From contig NC_057763.1 in NCBI RefSeq assembly GCF_010389155.1, forward strand, positions 2,570,475 to 2,634,474: DNA of 64,000 nucleotides, written 5' to 3'. Shown here piece after piece: positions 48,301-61,171 of the stretch. Made by a program: the position numbers and the translations under genes. The first letter of the stretch is position 1. Each line of letters starts with the position of its first letter. The DNA comes from Erigeron canadensis (taxonomy: Eukaryota; Streptophyta; Magnoliopsida; Asterales; Asteraceae). The notes beneath the pieces are model-generated. The model did no database searches and was not told the DNA's origin. It saw nothing but the letters and a program-made list of their open reading frames with translations.

Positions 48301-51300
48301 TCTGACAAAAATCTTCCTAAGATTTAACCCTCTTCGAAAATGAAGTCTCATTTCTTCTGTGTGCTTAAATCTCAAAACTTGAATGATCGAGTCTCAACTG
48401 GAGCCTGGAACATCAGGTTTATGCCTGCCAACCTTTCTGCCTTCTGAAGTATTCGAAATAAGAATTTGGTGTCTATAAAAAATCTAAAATATGCAAGCAC
48501 CTTTTTCCCTTTACGTTATATTTCTAAATCAGATTTTTTTAACTTATCCTTGGTCGAATAATCTTTTATTCTTTTTACTAGGAAGATGAGTAAGATGTAT
48601 GGAGTATATAATTTTAAATTTTAGGAGTCAAAGTTTTGTCACCTTGCAGGTTGCTAGGCTTCTGATGGACACTTCTGTGGCCCAATTTTACCCAACGTTA
48701 TTTGTTCTAGCTACTGATATACTGGACATGCTAGGTGATATGGTATGGGAGCGGATTAGGGAAAAAGCCGAATTTGCAGATGACGGGACCAAAATATGCA
48801 CTTTACCAGGTTTTTACTTCCTCTGCGGTTTCTTCTTATGTGACTAGTCTATGGTTATGCCATATATTTAATCTAAACACACCTTTGCAAGAAAAATTAT
48901 TAAATTACCACATTATACTAACATTGTTGTAATACAAAGACAACAAGTTATCTAATATATGTAATACTATTTAGGGTTAAATCACTGGATGGCCAACGTA
49001 CTTTCCTTCTTGTACATGGTTGACCATTAAACCCGAAAACTAAACTGTATGACCAATATATTTTTCAAATTTGTACACGGTTGACCAAAAGTTTACCGGT
49101 TGACCGGTGATAGCCGGTTAAATGCATTTTTCTTTAATTAAATTATGATGTGGATATTACGTGGAAAAAAATTAAAAAAATTAATCACCAGATTACCAAC
49201 GAACTTTTCTAGTTGTACATGGTTGCCCAACAAACTTGTAACATTTATACATGGTTCACTAATTGTTGACTGGTATATCGGTTAATATCTTTTTAGGTGA
49301 TCAGGCAATGCCGTGGACTATTTAAAAATATGATATGAATTCCGAATCGGCAAATATATATATAAAAAAATCATATCCCGTCTATGTTAAGGATGTTAGA
49401 TAACAAAGAAGACATAATTCAGTTTAGGGTTCATGCCAACTGGGGGAAAGGAGAACGAACATTTGATTCTTGTAACTTTGGTGATTCGGAATCCATATCT
49501 TCTTATCATTAGTCCATGTCATTATCAACTAAGTGTCACGTCACCTAAAAAGAGTATAATTGATAAATATGCTTGGTCATGAATTGGTGAACCATGTACA
49601 AATGTTACAAGTTTGTTGGGCAACCATGTACAACTAGAAAAGTTCGTTGGTAATCTGGTGATTAATTTTTTTAATTTTTTTCCACGTAATATCCACGTCA
49701 TAATTTTATTAAAGAAAAATGCATTTAACCGGCTATCACCGGTCAACTGGTAAACTTTTGGTCAACCGTGTACAAATTTGAAAAGTATATTGGTCATACA
49801 GTTTAGTTTTCGGGTTTGATGGGCAACCATGTACAAGAAGGAAAGTACGTTGGTCATCCAGTGACTTATTATCAGTCGCATACTTATCACACATTGGTTG
49901 ATGTGGTCATGTAGACAGTTTTGAAATGAGAGTCATGACTCATGAGATATCGGTTGTACATCAGTATTATTACTTTACTCTATATATCAATTACCAAAGC
50001 CATGTTACTGTTCACTTTGAGGTTTTTTTTTTTCCACCTTTGGCTTTTTAGTAGTTTCACAATACTTGCATTTTATTTGGTCCGCATCACATTCGTTCCT
50101 AATTTCTATTAGCTTTACAATTTTCTCTAGTCACTTATGGTTTTCCAATTCAACCTTTAAGCTATCTTCATCTTTCATATGTAGTCTTTAAATTTGCTTA
50201 ATATTAAATTTGACCTTAGGTTTACTTTTTGTCGTTTGTTTCTGTTGCAAGCTATTCTGCCACGAAGCATGAGCATTATAAATCTGGTTACAATAACTTT
50301 ATGTAGTATTTTTATGACATCTATAATTGTTGAGGCACATATAGCATTAAATTTCATTAAGAAGTTCTAAACTTCGGCACCTCTGAGTGTGACCTCAGTA
50401 GGATCTTCTATCAAACTGAAAGATATGTATGACCTATTGCAGATGACTTTAAAGCAAGTAATATATGCCTTGAAGCCAAAGAGACATGCAATAACTGGTT
50501 CAGAAAAGTTGCTTCTGTCCACGAGCTTCTTCCACGCATGTGAATCCCTTATCTTCATCTTTCATTCAGTACATTAAACACTATAGAGATGTGTAATTTC
50601 TCTGACATTATGTTGTTTACTTGCTGTTTATTCTTTTACTGCAAATGTTAAACATCTTTCCACTAGATGTCGCCTTTTGGTTATGACTGTATCTAATTTG
50701 ACATTTCTCTTTAGTTATCTCGAACTTGCAATATTTTCATGCTGGCGGTTCCTGCGTGATGATGTTGTGGATAACCTGATGCGTTTGGCTACAATGATAA
50801 GAGGGATTGCAGATCCACTGGCATCTGCCTACTGCCGCTTCTTTTTGATTCACTGTGCCCAGAAACTCTCTCAATGCCATTCGGGTACATACTTCTTAAT
50901 TTTTCAACATTCAAGATATCTGTGTCTCAACATATTTATTCGTATGATGCCTTATTAAAAAACTTTCGTCTCCCAAAAATATAGAATCGGTAGTGAATTG
51001 AGAATGCTAAAATGTTTTTTTTAAGCGGGGAATTGGTAACATATGTGTTTTGACTATTATGTAGGGCATCTGATATCTTGCATTAATGACCAAAACGTTG
51101 TACTTGCACGTATTGTGTCCACGAAAGAAACTAAGTATGGGAATTTTTTGGGAGATCAAAGATTGCTTATCAGCTTGATGGAACCAACGATTGAATATAA
51201 CATGAGATGTATCTTTAAAGATCCAACCCAGGTTATATATGGACCTTCCATTGTGTAATCTCGTGTTCCTGGTGCACCTTGATATGTTGACTTATGACAA

Positions 51301-54300
51301 TGTCATTGCTGGTTCTTTCAACTATTAGAATAACAGTATTCTTGATATTCACAGGTTGCAAATATGATTGTGAGACTTGATTTAGGGAAGAATCCATCAG
51401 AGATAAATGGAAAAGTTCCTTGGATATCAATTATCCTCCATTATTTACTTAAGGAACTTCCAACTGAAGTAGTGTGTACTAATGCTTTAGAAATTCTTCA
51501 CCTTGTTGATTGCAGCAGTGATTGTTCATATGACCAGGTACCCATTAAAAGATCCTAGTTGGCATCCTGTAATTCTAGTTGGCATTCAAGCTTATTAAAA
51601 CCATTCTCTTTGCAGTGTTCAAATTACCAGATGCTTGGACTAAAGCTCTGTGAGGGAATATTCCAAGTGAATGCAGTTAATGCAGTAATCGATGAAGTTA
51701 TTCGGGTACTTGCTGTTTTCCGTTCCATTTTTTTCTTTGTGTGGAAGCTAAATTGTACCCGTTATCACCAGCTCACACTGTCTTTTGACTTCATGTATTT
51801 TACGCTTTCTTTCTCTCTTTTATGATTCAATTTTCTAATATCTATGATGTTCACCTTTACTTTTCATCATATGATGAATAAAATAGGAACACGTTTCTTA
51901 ACACACAAAAGTATATAATATCATATGTAGGGTATGCAATCAACCATATTGCTCTGTTTTAGATACATGAGTTGGAATTTTGATTTATTCTAAGTATGTT
52001 TTGAAAAAGATCTAAGCAATCCATTAATTTTTAACAGCAGACGCTCAATGTAAGGTATACTTTGTCACAAGATGCACCTGTTACAGTTCCAATATTGAGT
52101 GAGCACCAGTTGATAACTTGATATTTGTGTGATGGTTTCTGACAATCTATTCCCCTGTTTAATTAATACCTAATATAACATCTAGCATTTTTGAAAAACT
52201 GAATGAATGTCGTGTTGGTAGTTTTAATAATAGTGGTATTTTGAGATGTTCAAAATGAAAGCCGGTAATTTGTTAGTATTTCAGTTTTAGTTTCTTTCCA
52301 GGTTGCTACCAAAAGGAAGAGTCTTGATGAGTACTTGAAGATCTTGGATGCTTTTATGGATATTATTCTTCAACATAAGATGGTAATTTTGTATACGCAT
52401 GATTACATAATATAGCTTGTTATATGCCAAGTTGATTTCATTCCAATAAACTATTTTTGGTTGTTTGAGATTACTGGTGATTCAGTATGCATAGCATGTG
52501 AATTTATGCCACGCTTGTCAACCTATTATGAAAAGAGTAGATATTTTTATACGATTGACCAGTATAGGCTCCATTTGTGGTTAAGTTTTGCATTTATGGC
52601 CGAGAATGTGCGATATATATGAGAACTCGCTGACTAACATTATATCTTTTTGCAGGATCAATATCTAAGCTTTGTTCTAAGTGAAATTTTTGAGAGATTG
52701 TGCAATGAAGTGGTTACTGAAAACGAACTGTCCAGCCTGCAATCAATTGTTGTAAAGCTGGTCACCCATTTTGGTGATATGAAATACTTTTTTGAATTAG
52801 TAAGATTGTTATTCTTGTTTTTGGCTCTTTTGGGAAAATTATGAGAATGGAAACAGTTTAATTATCATCCGAACTTTGTACTTTATAGGCCCTCAACCCA
52901 TTTATGATTTTTTTCATAGCCTGTTTTCTCATTGGTTCCTTCTTGTAGTATTGACCTAAAAGTAGTTCTTTTCTTACTACAGGACTATCTTGTTGACATA
53001 TTAGATGTCATGCATGGGAGCTCAAGAAGCATCGTTAGTATGCACATCCTTACAAATGCAACAAGGTATTGTTTTATAGTATGTGCTGGCGGAACTTCAT
53101 TAGCATGCCCCTGCTATTATATATAGTTATTTGTTACACGTATCTGTTAATCTGTGCATATGAAGTAAAACATACAAAATTACTTGCGAGTGTAATTTGG
53201 TTCTTTTGTCCTTCATGATTTAACAGAAATGATCGCATTGATGATCCTACCACGATGAAACTGCTTTTTGATGTTGCACAGTCTCTGCATGATAATGTTG
53301 ATTTCTCAAGCACTAAACAGGATGATAATCATCAAGCAGAGCGTTTGATTGCTTGTTTTGTTGATAAGGTAAGGTGTGGTGTTTTTCAAATTAGCCTTCA
53401 GGTCTAATTGAATGCTCAGCATGCTTTGTAAAAGTACTTTATGCATATTTCGTTATACGTCATGATGTTTGTTCCTGAAGACCTCTGACTTTATCTAATT
53501 TAATGTCAGGTTGACCATGGTACGGATCTGGATCGCCATTTGACATTCTTGGTTGAATGTCGTGGAGCTTTTAGCAGCATGAATGATTTGAAGGTTTACA
53601 CTGTGAATTGTCCCAAACTTTCAAATTTAATTTATACTTTGCATGAGAATGAGTCAGGACGGTGGCTATCTCGATGTATGTAGAAGTAAAAGCATTCCCA
53701 TGGTTTATGATGGCTGCATGCTATTAGTCTATTACTGACAGGTTGACACGACTTGCAGGAGATCCTTGTTCATTCGAGCAATCTTTTGGCAACTAGAGCT
53801 TTGAGAGAGAAAAAAGATAATTTAAATTTTATCAAATCTTGCGTTACATTTAATGAAGTTACAATACCATGTATTCCTTCTTATTCCAGGCAGTTAATCT
53901 TATATCTTGAAACGGCAGAGGTACGATGTTGTAAGATTTGGTTAAGTTAAAACCACAATGAATTGGGTCACCAGGAGCATTCACGGGCTTATGATTTCCA
54001 TGTTAATATCAGGTTTCTTTATTTGGAGGACTGATTTCTCATACAGATGGACTTCTCGATTCTGCACTCGGTTGCTTACAAAATGTTTATCTGGTTGATG
54101 GTCAGTTTCATCCATTCTTTGCATAAACAGTTTTGCCAGAAAAGTTATTATATTGCACTTTTATCAAACTAACTGTTTTATTCTCTTTAACCTCATTACA
54201 TATCATGCATGTAGTATAATAGCGACTTTTGGGAACCTTTTATGCTGGGAAATATGTTAGTCGGTAGAATTCGTTTAGGCATTGTTCTTTTTGATCTTCT

Positions 54301-56294
54301 TGTACTAATAAATAATAGAGGTGGCTATATCAACCTTTTTATATCACTTGCGATGGGTAGATTCGGTTATGTTTTATTTCACATCTGCAAAATCAAGGAT
54401 TAGCTTGAAATAAAATAGGCAGATTGGTCAAAAGTCGCCTGGAGATATATTTAATTCATAAAATCTCTTGAATCATTTAGTTCTAGAATTTGATTGTCAC
54501 TGAACAATAGAGTTTCAGAAATCATATGTCACACTAATATTTTTTTTAAAAGTTCAAGTTATTTGGTCGAACATGTTTCAAGTCAATCCTCCTTGAGCAA
54601 TACAAGTATGTTTTAACCACCTCACCTATTAGCCCCTTCTATATATACCTAATGAACAATGAAATGTCATATCTCTTTGCATTCTCTCAAACAATTTTGG
54701 CATGATTTATTTAGTTTCTAAGTTAGCTTACTTGAGTATTCTAGGCTTGAGAAAATCCAATGAAGACGCTGATGGTATTGTTTCCTTAATCAGAAAGCTA
54801 TGCAGCTTCATGCTCTTGGTTCCAGGTTATTTATATGTGGCTTTCAATGTTGTAAGTTATTGTTTATTACAGAGTAAAATATATAAAAAGAGGATAAGAT
54901 TCTTTTGAATATGAATTCTTTTTGTCATAAGCACCCACTTAAGTATTCTAGTTATCTGATTTTGACTTTTCTTTTTAAAGGTAATTTGGAACAAGGAGTT
55001 GCCCACATTCCAAAGAGCATATTATCTTTGCTTGATTCAGAATCATGGTTAGTCTTTTATCTTTTTAACAACATTTAAACCCAATCCCGTTAAAGGCATG
55101 GTAGTCTTTTAACTCTCAAATAATCAAATTGATGATAAAAACCGATACCCAATTATTATTATTATTATTTATATATATTTTTTAATGTTTTATAACAAAT
55201 TTATAGGATCACACCCAAAGTCAGGATACAAGTTTTGTGTTCACTTCTTTCATTATCTGCAACATTTGCTCAAAATGAGCTCCCATACCATGCAATTCAT
55301 GAAGAGGTACTGCTACAATCATGTCTACAATTTTTATCCTTTAATTGCACAAGTCAATTCCATAACATAGAATTGGCCAAATGGACGGGCATGTGACGAG
55401 TAAAGTGGTTAGCTTTGTGGGTCGGGCGGTTTGAGATGATCTGGAACAGCTGTGCTCAATCTTTTTATAAACAAGCAGTGACAGTGATAAATGATGCTCT
55501 AATAAATATGATATTTATATAATCTTGATCAAATATCTTAAATAACTTGATTTATAAGGTTTTATGCATCTGGGGTACATTGAGTTTTTAATGATCCATT
55601 CGAACCCATTGACCTGTTTTCTTTTTAGCAAATTTAATATTTTTCTAAATTTGACCCAATAGACATAAATCATAACCCAACTTGTCTTCTTCAGAGTAAT
55701 TTGACTAATTGACAATTGTTTTCGTTGTGTGGGTAACAGGATATAGACAAATTTTTTGTTAATTAATCTGAAACGATATGAAATATAATTCCTTTTTCAG
55801 GTTATTGGCAATGACCGTTTATTCTTCGGTCATGCGACATATTTCCAAGAGCTTGGATCATTATCTAGTGTTATTCTTCGTAATATGATTGATACTATTC
55901 AAGGAGAATCTTCTCAGGTGATCAAGCAACAGTATGCTAGTATTCCTTAAGGTCTAGTGTTTTATTATAAATTTTTAACAATGCTCATATATAAATATTG
56001 CTTAGGTTACCCGCGGAAAGTTGGCACTTGAAGCTTGCAACTGCATTGCCTCATTTTATGAAGTAAGTTGGATATGCTATATTAAGTATGTAATCTATCT
56101 TTATATTAATTTACATAACTGTTTTCTGTGACATTATCATTGGATTTCTGTTGTGTGTTAACCAGGTGAATCATGAGATATCATCTGTATGCTCTAAGTT
56201 GGTCGAGACCGCCACATCATGTCTCGGAGCTGATAATAGATACTTGCAGTCGACGATTCAATTTGTTCATAAAGAGTCCTCAACGTGTCTCTAG
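45383..56294 (+). CDS. VPS35L homologue (Retriever/Commander endosomal recycling), 23 exons
   Basis: VPS35L (C16orf62, UPF0505) is the scaffold of Retriever, which with the CCC complex forms Commander and returns membrane proteins from endosomes to the surface. Exons: 45383-45508, 47513-47710, 47825-47855, 47993-48177, 48650-48809, 50443-50539, 50715-50884, 51065-51231, 51355-51537, 51616-51705, 52302-52382, 52656-52799, 52983-53065, 53227-53368, 53510-53593, 53759-53920, 54013-54100, 54745-54825, 54981-55047, 55207-55306, 55801-55917, 56006-56062, 56166-56294; total 2,742 nt (913 aa). It starts MEFKARDYKAKEEAYSLSVT, then a Ser-rich linker. The helical-repeat core includes MVWERIREKAEF, CNNWFRKVASVHELLPRIYL, RGIADPLASAYCRFFLIHC and SYSRQLILYLETAE. 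No signal or membrane segment is seen. The conserved IADPLASAYCR block and length support the family. Function in plants is inferred from animals. Confidence 0.88.
46203..46710. mobile_element. CTCGAG-rich hAT-like MITE in VPS35L intron 1
   Basis: Ends TTTAGGGGTGTTATCGAG and, on the other strand, TATTAGGGCTGCCAACGAGC enclose about 500 bases dominated by GGCTCGAGCTCG-type words on both strands. The centre is AT-rich. TAGGG(G/C)TG ends are typical of plant hAT MITEs, but a matching 8-bp duplication was not found. Confidence 0.55.
46715..46910. repeat. Diverged minisatellite next to the CTCGAG element
   Basis: Variants of GATGATGTGGACTGCCATGT, followed by AGACRGACAMAATGACAT, occur four to five times in a row with drift. 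The overlapping minus-strand ORFs are products of the repeat. Confidence 0.6.
48982..49864. mobile_element. Foldback element with ~300-bp arms in VPS35L intron 5
   Basis: The left arm (48982-49275) and right arm (49560-49864) are inverted copies. Both start CACTGGATGRCCAACGTACT on their own strand, then contain ACCGGTGATAGCCGGTTAAA and GTTGTACATGGTTGCCCAAC. The unique loop is about 285 bases. No ORF of note and no clear target duplication. Very long terminal inverted repeats of this kind are usual for Mutator-like foldback elements. Confidence 0.8.
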
Positions 56295-57340
56295 ATACAA
56301 TATTGTACATTAACACAACATGTTTTTCACAAACAATTTGATGATAGAGTCATAAAGAATCTTTTGTGTAGCCCATTGAATACTGTTTTCTACAGTTGGT
56401 AAAATGTGAAAGTTTTAAGCTTCCACAAGACTAGAAGTTTAACAAGGAGTTTAATCGTGTACGCTTCCACGGGCTTTTTCTTTCAAACTCAATGATGTTG
56501 TTTATGTTCCAGGTTCTTATAACTCTTCGTCGACTCAAATCAATGATAACCGAACCAAATAGCTTATACGTCCATCCACAAAGCTAGTGCATCTATAAGA
56601 TGTTGCATGTGTTATTACCATGACCTAACTCATCATATTTAATAGTAAATCACATGAGAATTTGATGGAAAAAGTACAGATATTATGCACTTTTTAAGAG
56701 TACATCCCTTGAACTATGTAATCTCATATCTTATATACCCTTGTAAAAACAATCATAATAGTGAAAACAAATAATAAGACGACACTATGATAAATTCGAG
56801 ATATAAATATAAATATTATAATATAATTTAAAATTCTATAGGTGTTAATGTTTGAAATATTGACATTACACTATAACCTTTACTCTATACCATCTTTAAA
56901 GAACATTTTTAAGACTCATTCTTTATGTATTTTTTATATGGTGAATAGTAAAATTACATGTTAAAGTAGATTAGTTATATCAATAAACATTAAACTTTTT
57001 ATTAAAGTTGAATAATCATTTTGATAACAATTAAACTCTATGTTAAAATTGAGTAGTCATTTCGATAACCATTAAATTCCGTGTTCAAGTTGAATAGTCA
57101 TTTCGATAAACAATAAAATTCCATGTTAAAGTTGAATATCCATGTTAGATAAATAGTGGCTTAGCAAATACTTTAAAACTTATTAACATAAACTTATTAG
57201 TTATTACCAGAATATCACTAGGTATACTTGGACACCATGTCAGCCTAATATGACCCAAAAGAATATTACTTGGACACCATGCTAGATGGTCATATTTTCT
57301 GTGCGGATGTAAAATTCAGATGATTGGCTTGATTTTATTT
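56295..57340. other. VPS35L 3' flank and AT-rich intergenic region
   Basis: The VPS35L 3' untranslated region begins here. No gene is supported downstream, apart from the tandem repeat at 56958-57142. Confidence 0.45.
56958..57142. repeat. Tandem repeat of ~50-bp units
   Basis: Four drifting copies of TTAAAGTTGAATAGTCATTT, followed by CGATAACCATTAAA, lie head to tail. Confidence 0.75.
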
Positions 57341-57344
57341 TTTA

Positions 57345-57560
57345 AAGAGAACAACGGATAAATGGCTAACACCTCTCATATAAATGCGCTCATGCCGGTT
57401 CGACTCCTAGCATGCCTAAAAGGTTTGCTCCCCATGTGTTAGATGTGTATAGCATTGCTAAGGCCACCACATTTGTATGTGTCAGGATTTGAGCCTGAGA
57501 CCTCCAGGAGGAAACCTAATTGTGGAAAAACTTCTTACCACTGGGCTAACACCCAATGGC
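57345..57560 (-). mobile_element. SINE-like tRNA-derived repeat
   Basis: On the minus strand a box-A-like GTTAGCCCAGTGGTAAG near 57545 is followed about 55 bases on by a box-B-like CTCAGGCTCAAATCCTGAC. At the other end, on the plus strand, GCCGGTTCGACTCCTAGC is a second box-B-like word. It may be a single SINE or two in opposite orientation. Tail and target duplication were not fixed. Confidence 0.5.
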
Positions 57561-58495
57561 TTGGCTTGCTTAACCCTAAGGTTGAACCATTGTATGATCG
57601 CAACCCTCAAAAGTACTAGCAAAAGCTAAAAAGTAAAAACTAATTTACATCTAGTGCTAAAAATTACCGGCAAGGTTGTCTAATGATGGTTTGACTCTCA
57701 TGTTTCGTTGCAAGAGTTTTGGGTTTGAAAGGAAAACTTTAAGCGTAGATAGTTTGAGAGTGATCAATATTGAAATGGTTTAGTACCTTTACGCATGTAT
57801 TGAATAAAAATTATACTCCGTAAGAAAAGAGCCACCTATTCTAAGATGAAACATATCCAACGATAAATACACATCAAAATCCCAAACCATGGCTTGCGAA
57901 ATTCTTAAATTTGCAAATTATGGCTTGCATTTTTGCATAAGCGCAACCACAGCTTGCGACCTGACCCATATGGCAGCTCACTTATATTCTAGACAATCTT
58001 CTACCAAAGGATTTTAATGATCCAAGTTGATATATATATATATATATTATATGAACCAAATTGCAAGTGATTTCAATATACTTATAAGATTTGTATTTGT
58101 TCTGTCACATGCACAATGGGTGGGTCGGCCGAGTTGGTTCATACCTCATTCTATTTGTTTAACCTGTTTACTAACAGCTTTTTTGAACATAAATATAAAA
58201 ATATACGTTTTGCAGGTGAATCTTCTTGGTGTGCAGTAGAGTCAAAAGGAGTAATATTTTAGAACAAGTCGAAAGGGGTCAGGCAAAATGTATTAGTTCT
58301 GTCAGGTGAATCTTGCTGTTTGTATATGTTCTGTCAGTTGCACAATTGTTGTGGGACTCTTGTTAGTGCATATAAATAGTGGCAGTGACCAGTTATGGCC
58401 AAATGGGACAGTGTAAGTTAATATGCTAGACGTCCAGATAGTAGTGATTTTATGAGTTACCCAATTCACAACACTAGCTTATATATGCAGGAAAA

Positions 58496-59413
58496 GTCGT
58501 AAGGGAGTCAGGACGATTTAGTAACTCATTGTATGCTAGACGCCTAAAGCCTGCCCAACCTCCTGCAGATGCAGGTCAGTTGTTTACAATGAAGTTGATA
58601 TGATGTTATTATCTAATAGATACATGGTTAGATGGACTTAGTATTTAGGAGTTAGGAGCTGTTATGTGGAAATATATTTTTCACTTTTTTTGGGCTATGA
58701 TAGTTGTTCCTGGTGTGCAGTAGAGGTGGCACAATGGGTGGGTCGGCCGTGTTGGGTCATAACCTATTATGCTGATTTGTGGTTATAAATAGCCAGGTTC
58801 ATACTGTATGTACCTTAGACCCAGACCAGTTGACAGACATATAATCCAAGCATAAATGCATAACGGCGGCCATCTACAAATACATTGTATGACATGATAG
58901 GGGTAAGCAAAAACATACGAATAGTGCAAAATTCTATCCGGCAATTTTAACTCATTTAGTGCATTGGCCATCTGTAAATATGTTGTTAAATGGGATTCTT
59001 AATTGGATTGTTTGCGGTTGAATCTTGCAGATCATGTATCAGGTGAAAGCAGTAAGGGTTATAGTTTGTTAAAGCTGTTGGTCTGAATGTGACGCCATTC
59101 TTACTGTCCGTAAATATTAATGAATAATGATGCCAAACTAATCTTGCAGGTACAATTTCATATAGTTCATTCTGGTCTTTTGCTTGTTAAACTAGCTTTC
59201 ACCAGTGCATTGACCATCTATATATATGTGCATGTTACAGCCTGACCTAAGTGGCAACCATCATACAGTAACATGTTCTGATAGTGGTAAAAAGGGTACC
59301 ACTTGTTGACGAACCCAAACTCGTCACAGTTACAAGGTCTTTGCAACCAGCTTTGTCACTTATCTCTGACCGTGATACAATTTCTCCAGATTCGGCTACA
59401 GACACTAGTTAAA
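58496..59413 (+). other. Unrecognised coding-like segments (possible 3' exons of a relic gene)
   Basis: Two pieces are open and join in phase across a GT..AG gap. One near 58503 reads VRESGRFSNSLYARRLKPAQ and ends PPADA at GCAG/GTCAG; the next, near 59030, starts after TTGCAG and reads DHVSGESSKGYSLLKLLV to a stop. A third open piece, ending at 59413, reads VPLVDEPKLVTVTRSLQPAL and SLISDRDTISPDSATDTS then a stop. Composition and splice-like borders look protein-like, but no family is recognised and no upstream exons were found between 56.3 and 58.5 kb. It could be a truncated gene copy. Confidence 0.3.
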
Positions 59414-59811
59414 GGTCAAGACAGTTTCCCCTGATTTATTTACAAACGCTTTCTATTCGGCAACATAACCTATTGTTGAAGGTCGAGTTGTTGATATCCC
59501 GTTTACAGTCTTGGTTGACAATTAAAGAAGGGGTATATTATTCACATGGTTGGTTTTAGTTGACAATTAATGAGACGGGTAGATTATAGACATAGTTGAG
59601 CTTGGACAGAATTCATATATACCTATGTATAATCAGATTTTCTTTTACCTATGCAGTTTAAAATTTTAAATGTTGCATAAAATGATATGATAAGTGTATG
59701 ATATTACTATTTTGGCAAAGCTACAACAAGAGAAATAAAGCTTCAGGTCTAATGTATAATCATGGAAACAAACAAACAACAAGCAGGAAGAAAGTTGCAT
59801 AAAACTCTGAG

Positions 59812-59990
59812 AAGGCATTTTAGCTCAGTTGGTAAGTGAGTGGCAACAATACAGTTCATTGCAGATTTGAGTCTAACGAATAATGAGAGTAACTTTCTTA
59901 GTTTGCTACATCCAGATATAGATTTGCAGAAGAACGGTAGCACTGTCCAGACTACAATCAAGGTTCACCATACATACCTGAGTAAATTGA
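59812..59990 (+). mobile_element. tRNA-like SINE head
   Basis: GGCATTTTAGCTCAGTTGGT is a good box A, and GCAGATTTGAGTCTAAC, 45 bases on, a fair box B. There is no matching acceptor stem, so it is not a tRNA gene. A SINE 5' region is the likelier reading. Confidence 0.5.
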
Positions 59991-60224
59991 CATGGATGTT
60001 TTAGATGAAAGACACGTTGAAAAGGTTAGCATTTTAAGAAACCAATCTTGCAAATCCAGACCAAAAAGAAATATTTGGTGTTTATATAACCTATATTGGT
60101 TAAACAAACTAATGACCAACAAAGACGTAAGTGGTTATTAGATATTTTTGTCTGATGCAACCGATAGATAATAACTGGATACGAATTTGATTAAGTCCAA
60201 GCATATTTTGCTTAATTTTTTAAA

Positions 60225-61171
60225 AGGTTATTTGATTAAAAAGTCCCTTAACTTGTCACAAATACTTTTTTTAAGATCAAACAAAATATTTCTCTATTGT
60301 GGGGAATAAAACCGGTAAAATCGCCTATAAAGGGTCTTTACCGGGTAATGAATGACGTGGAATAGGTCATCCCTTAGGTGGAATCTACTTAGCAGCCAGG
60401 TGTATAATTATAACCCACTTAAACAGTTAAAAACCCCTATTACTTACTTATTTATTTGTCTAAATAAATATTACTAGATCATCATCGTCTTTGTGATATA
60501 CCGTTACAACCTATGTACAATTTCAAGACCAACCGCACAAGAAGAAGGAGAAGATTTTTGAGTGGTAATGTAGTCAGAGAAGATTCTGATGATGAATTTG
60601 AGGTTGTTGAACTGATCTAACAAAACACCAATTCTTCCTTTTTATTAGCTCTTATTTTTTTCTTTTTCTTATCCTAATCTAAATCATATCCAAATTCAGT
60701 TGGAATTTATAGATTAAAGAATCTCTAGTATGGGTTAGGAAATCAAAACTAAGAATATCAATTGGAATGTGATGATTTAATGATATAATTTAATTTACGT
60801 ATAGGAAATTATGGAATTTATTGTTTTGTGTTAAATTTTGTGTTGATTATAGCGGCGTGATTTTGATGGTGTACTTATATTGGATTGAGTTCATGTTACC
60901 AGTATGAATGTTTCATAAATTATTTAAATCAAATTTATTCTTATTTTTATTTCACCCTTTTAATGAGAAATGGGATGAAAAATCCAGATCATAAATTTGA
61001 CTAATAAAATAATTTAAAATGAAATTCAAAATAAAAAGTGACCGGTTACTTGATGATGGACCCTTTATAGGTGTTTTTGCCGATTTTGTTTTCCATAATA
61101 GAGAACTTTTTTGTTTGATCCTCAAAAAAGCTATTTGTGACAAGTTGGGGGACTTTCCAATCAAATAACCC
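60225..61171. mobile_element. Non-autonomous Mutator-like element with perfect 9-bp target duplication
   Basis: A 947-bp element with ~130-bp inverted arms: AGGTTATTTGATT..AAAGTCCC..CTTGTCACAAATA on the left and GGGTTATTTGATTGGAAAGT on the other strand at the right. The same nine bases, TTTTTTAAA, flank it (60216-60224 and 61172-61180), the size expected of Mutator insertion. No transposase is present. The interior holds a small ORF at 60513. Confidence 0.88.
60513..60620 (+). CDS. Small basic/acidic ORF carried inside the MULE
   Basis: Thirty-five codons from ATG to TAA read MYNFKTNRTRRRRRFLSGNV, then a strongly acidic end, VREDSDDEFEVVELI. It is too short to assign, but the charge-patterned text is unusual for random AT-rich DNA. 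Candidates are a captured host exon (Pack-MULE cargo) or a chance frame. No splice partner was fixed. Confidence 0.3.
   Translation: MYNFKTNRTRRRRRFLSGNVVREDSDDEFEVVELI

Noticed and set aside
59812..59885. Possible tRNA gene
   Set aside because: Box A and box B words are good, but there is no pairing acceptor stem and no anticodon arm could be placed. A SINE head explains it better.
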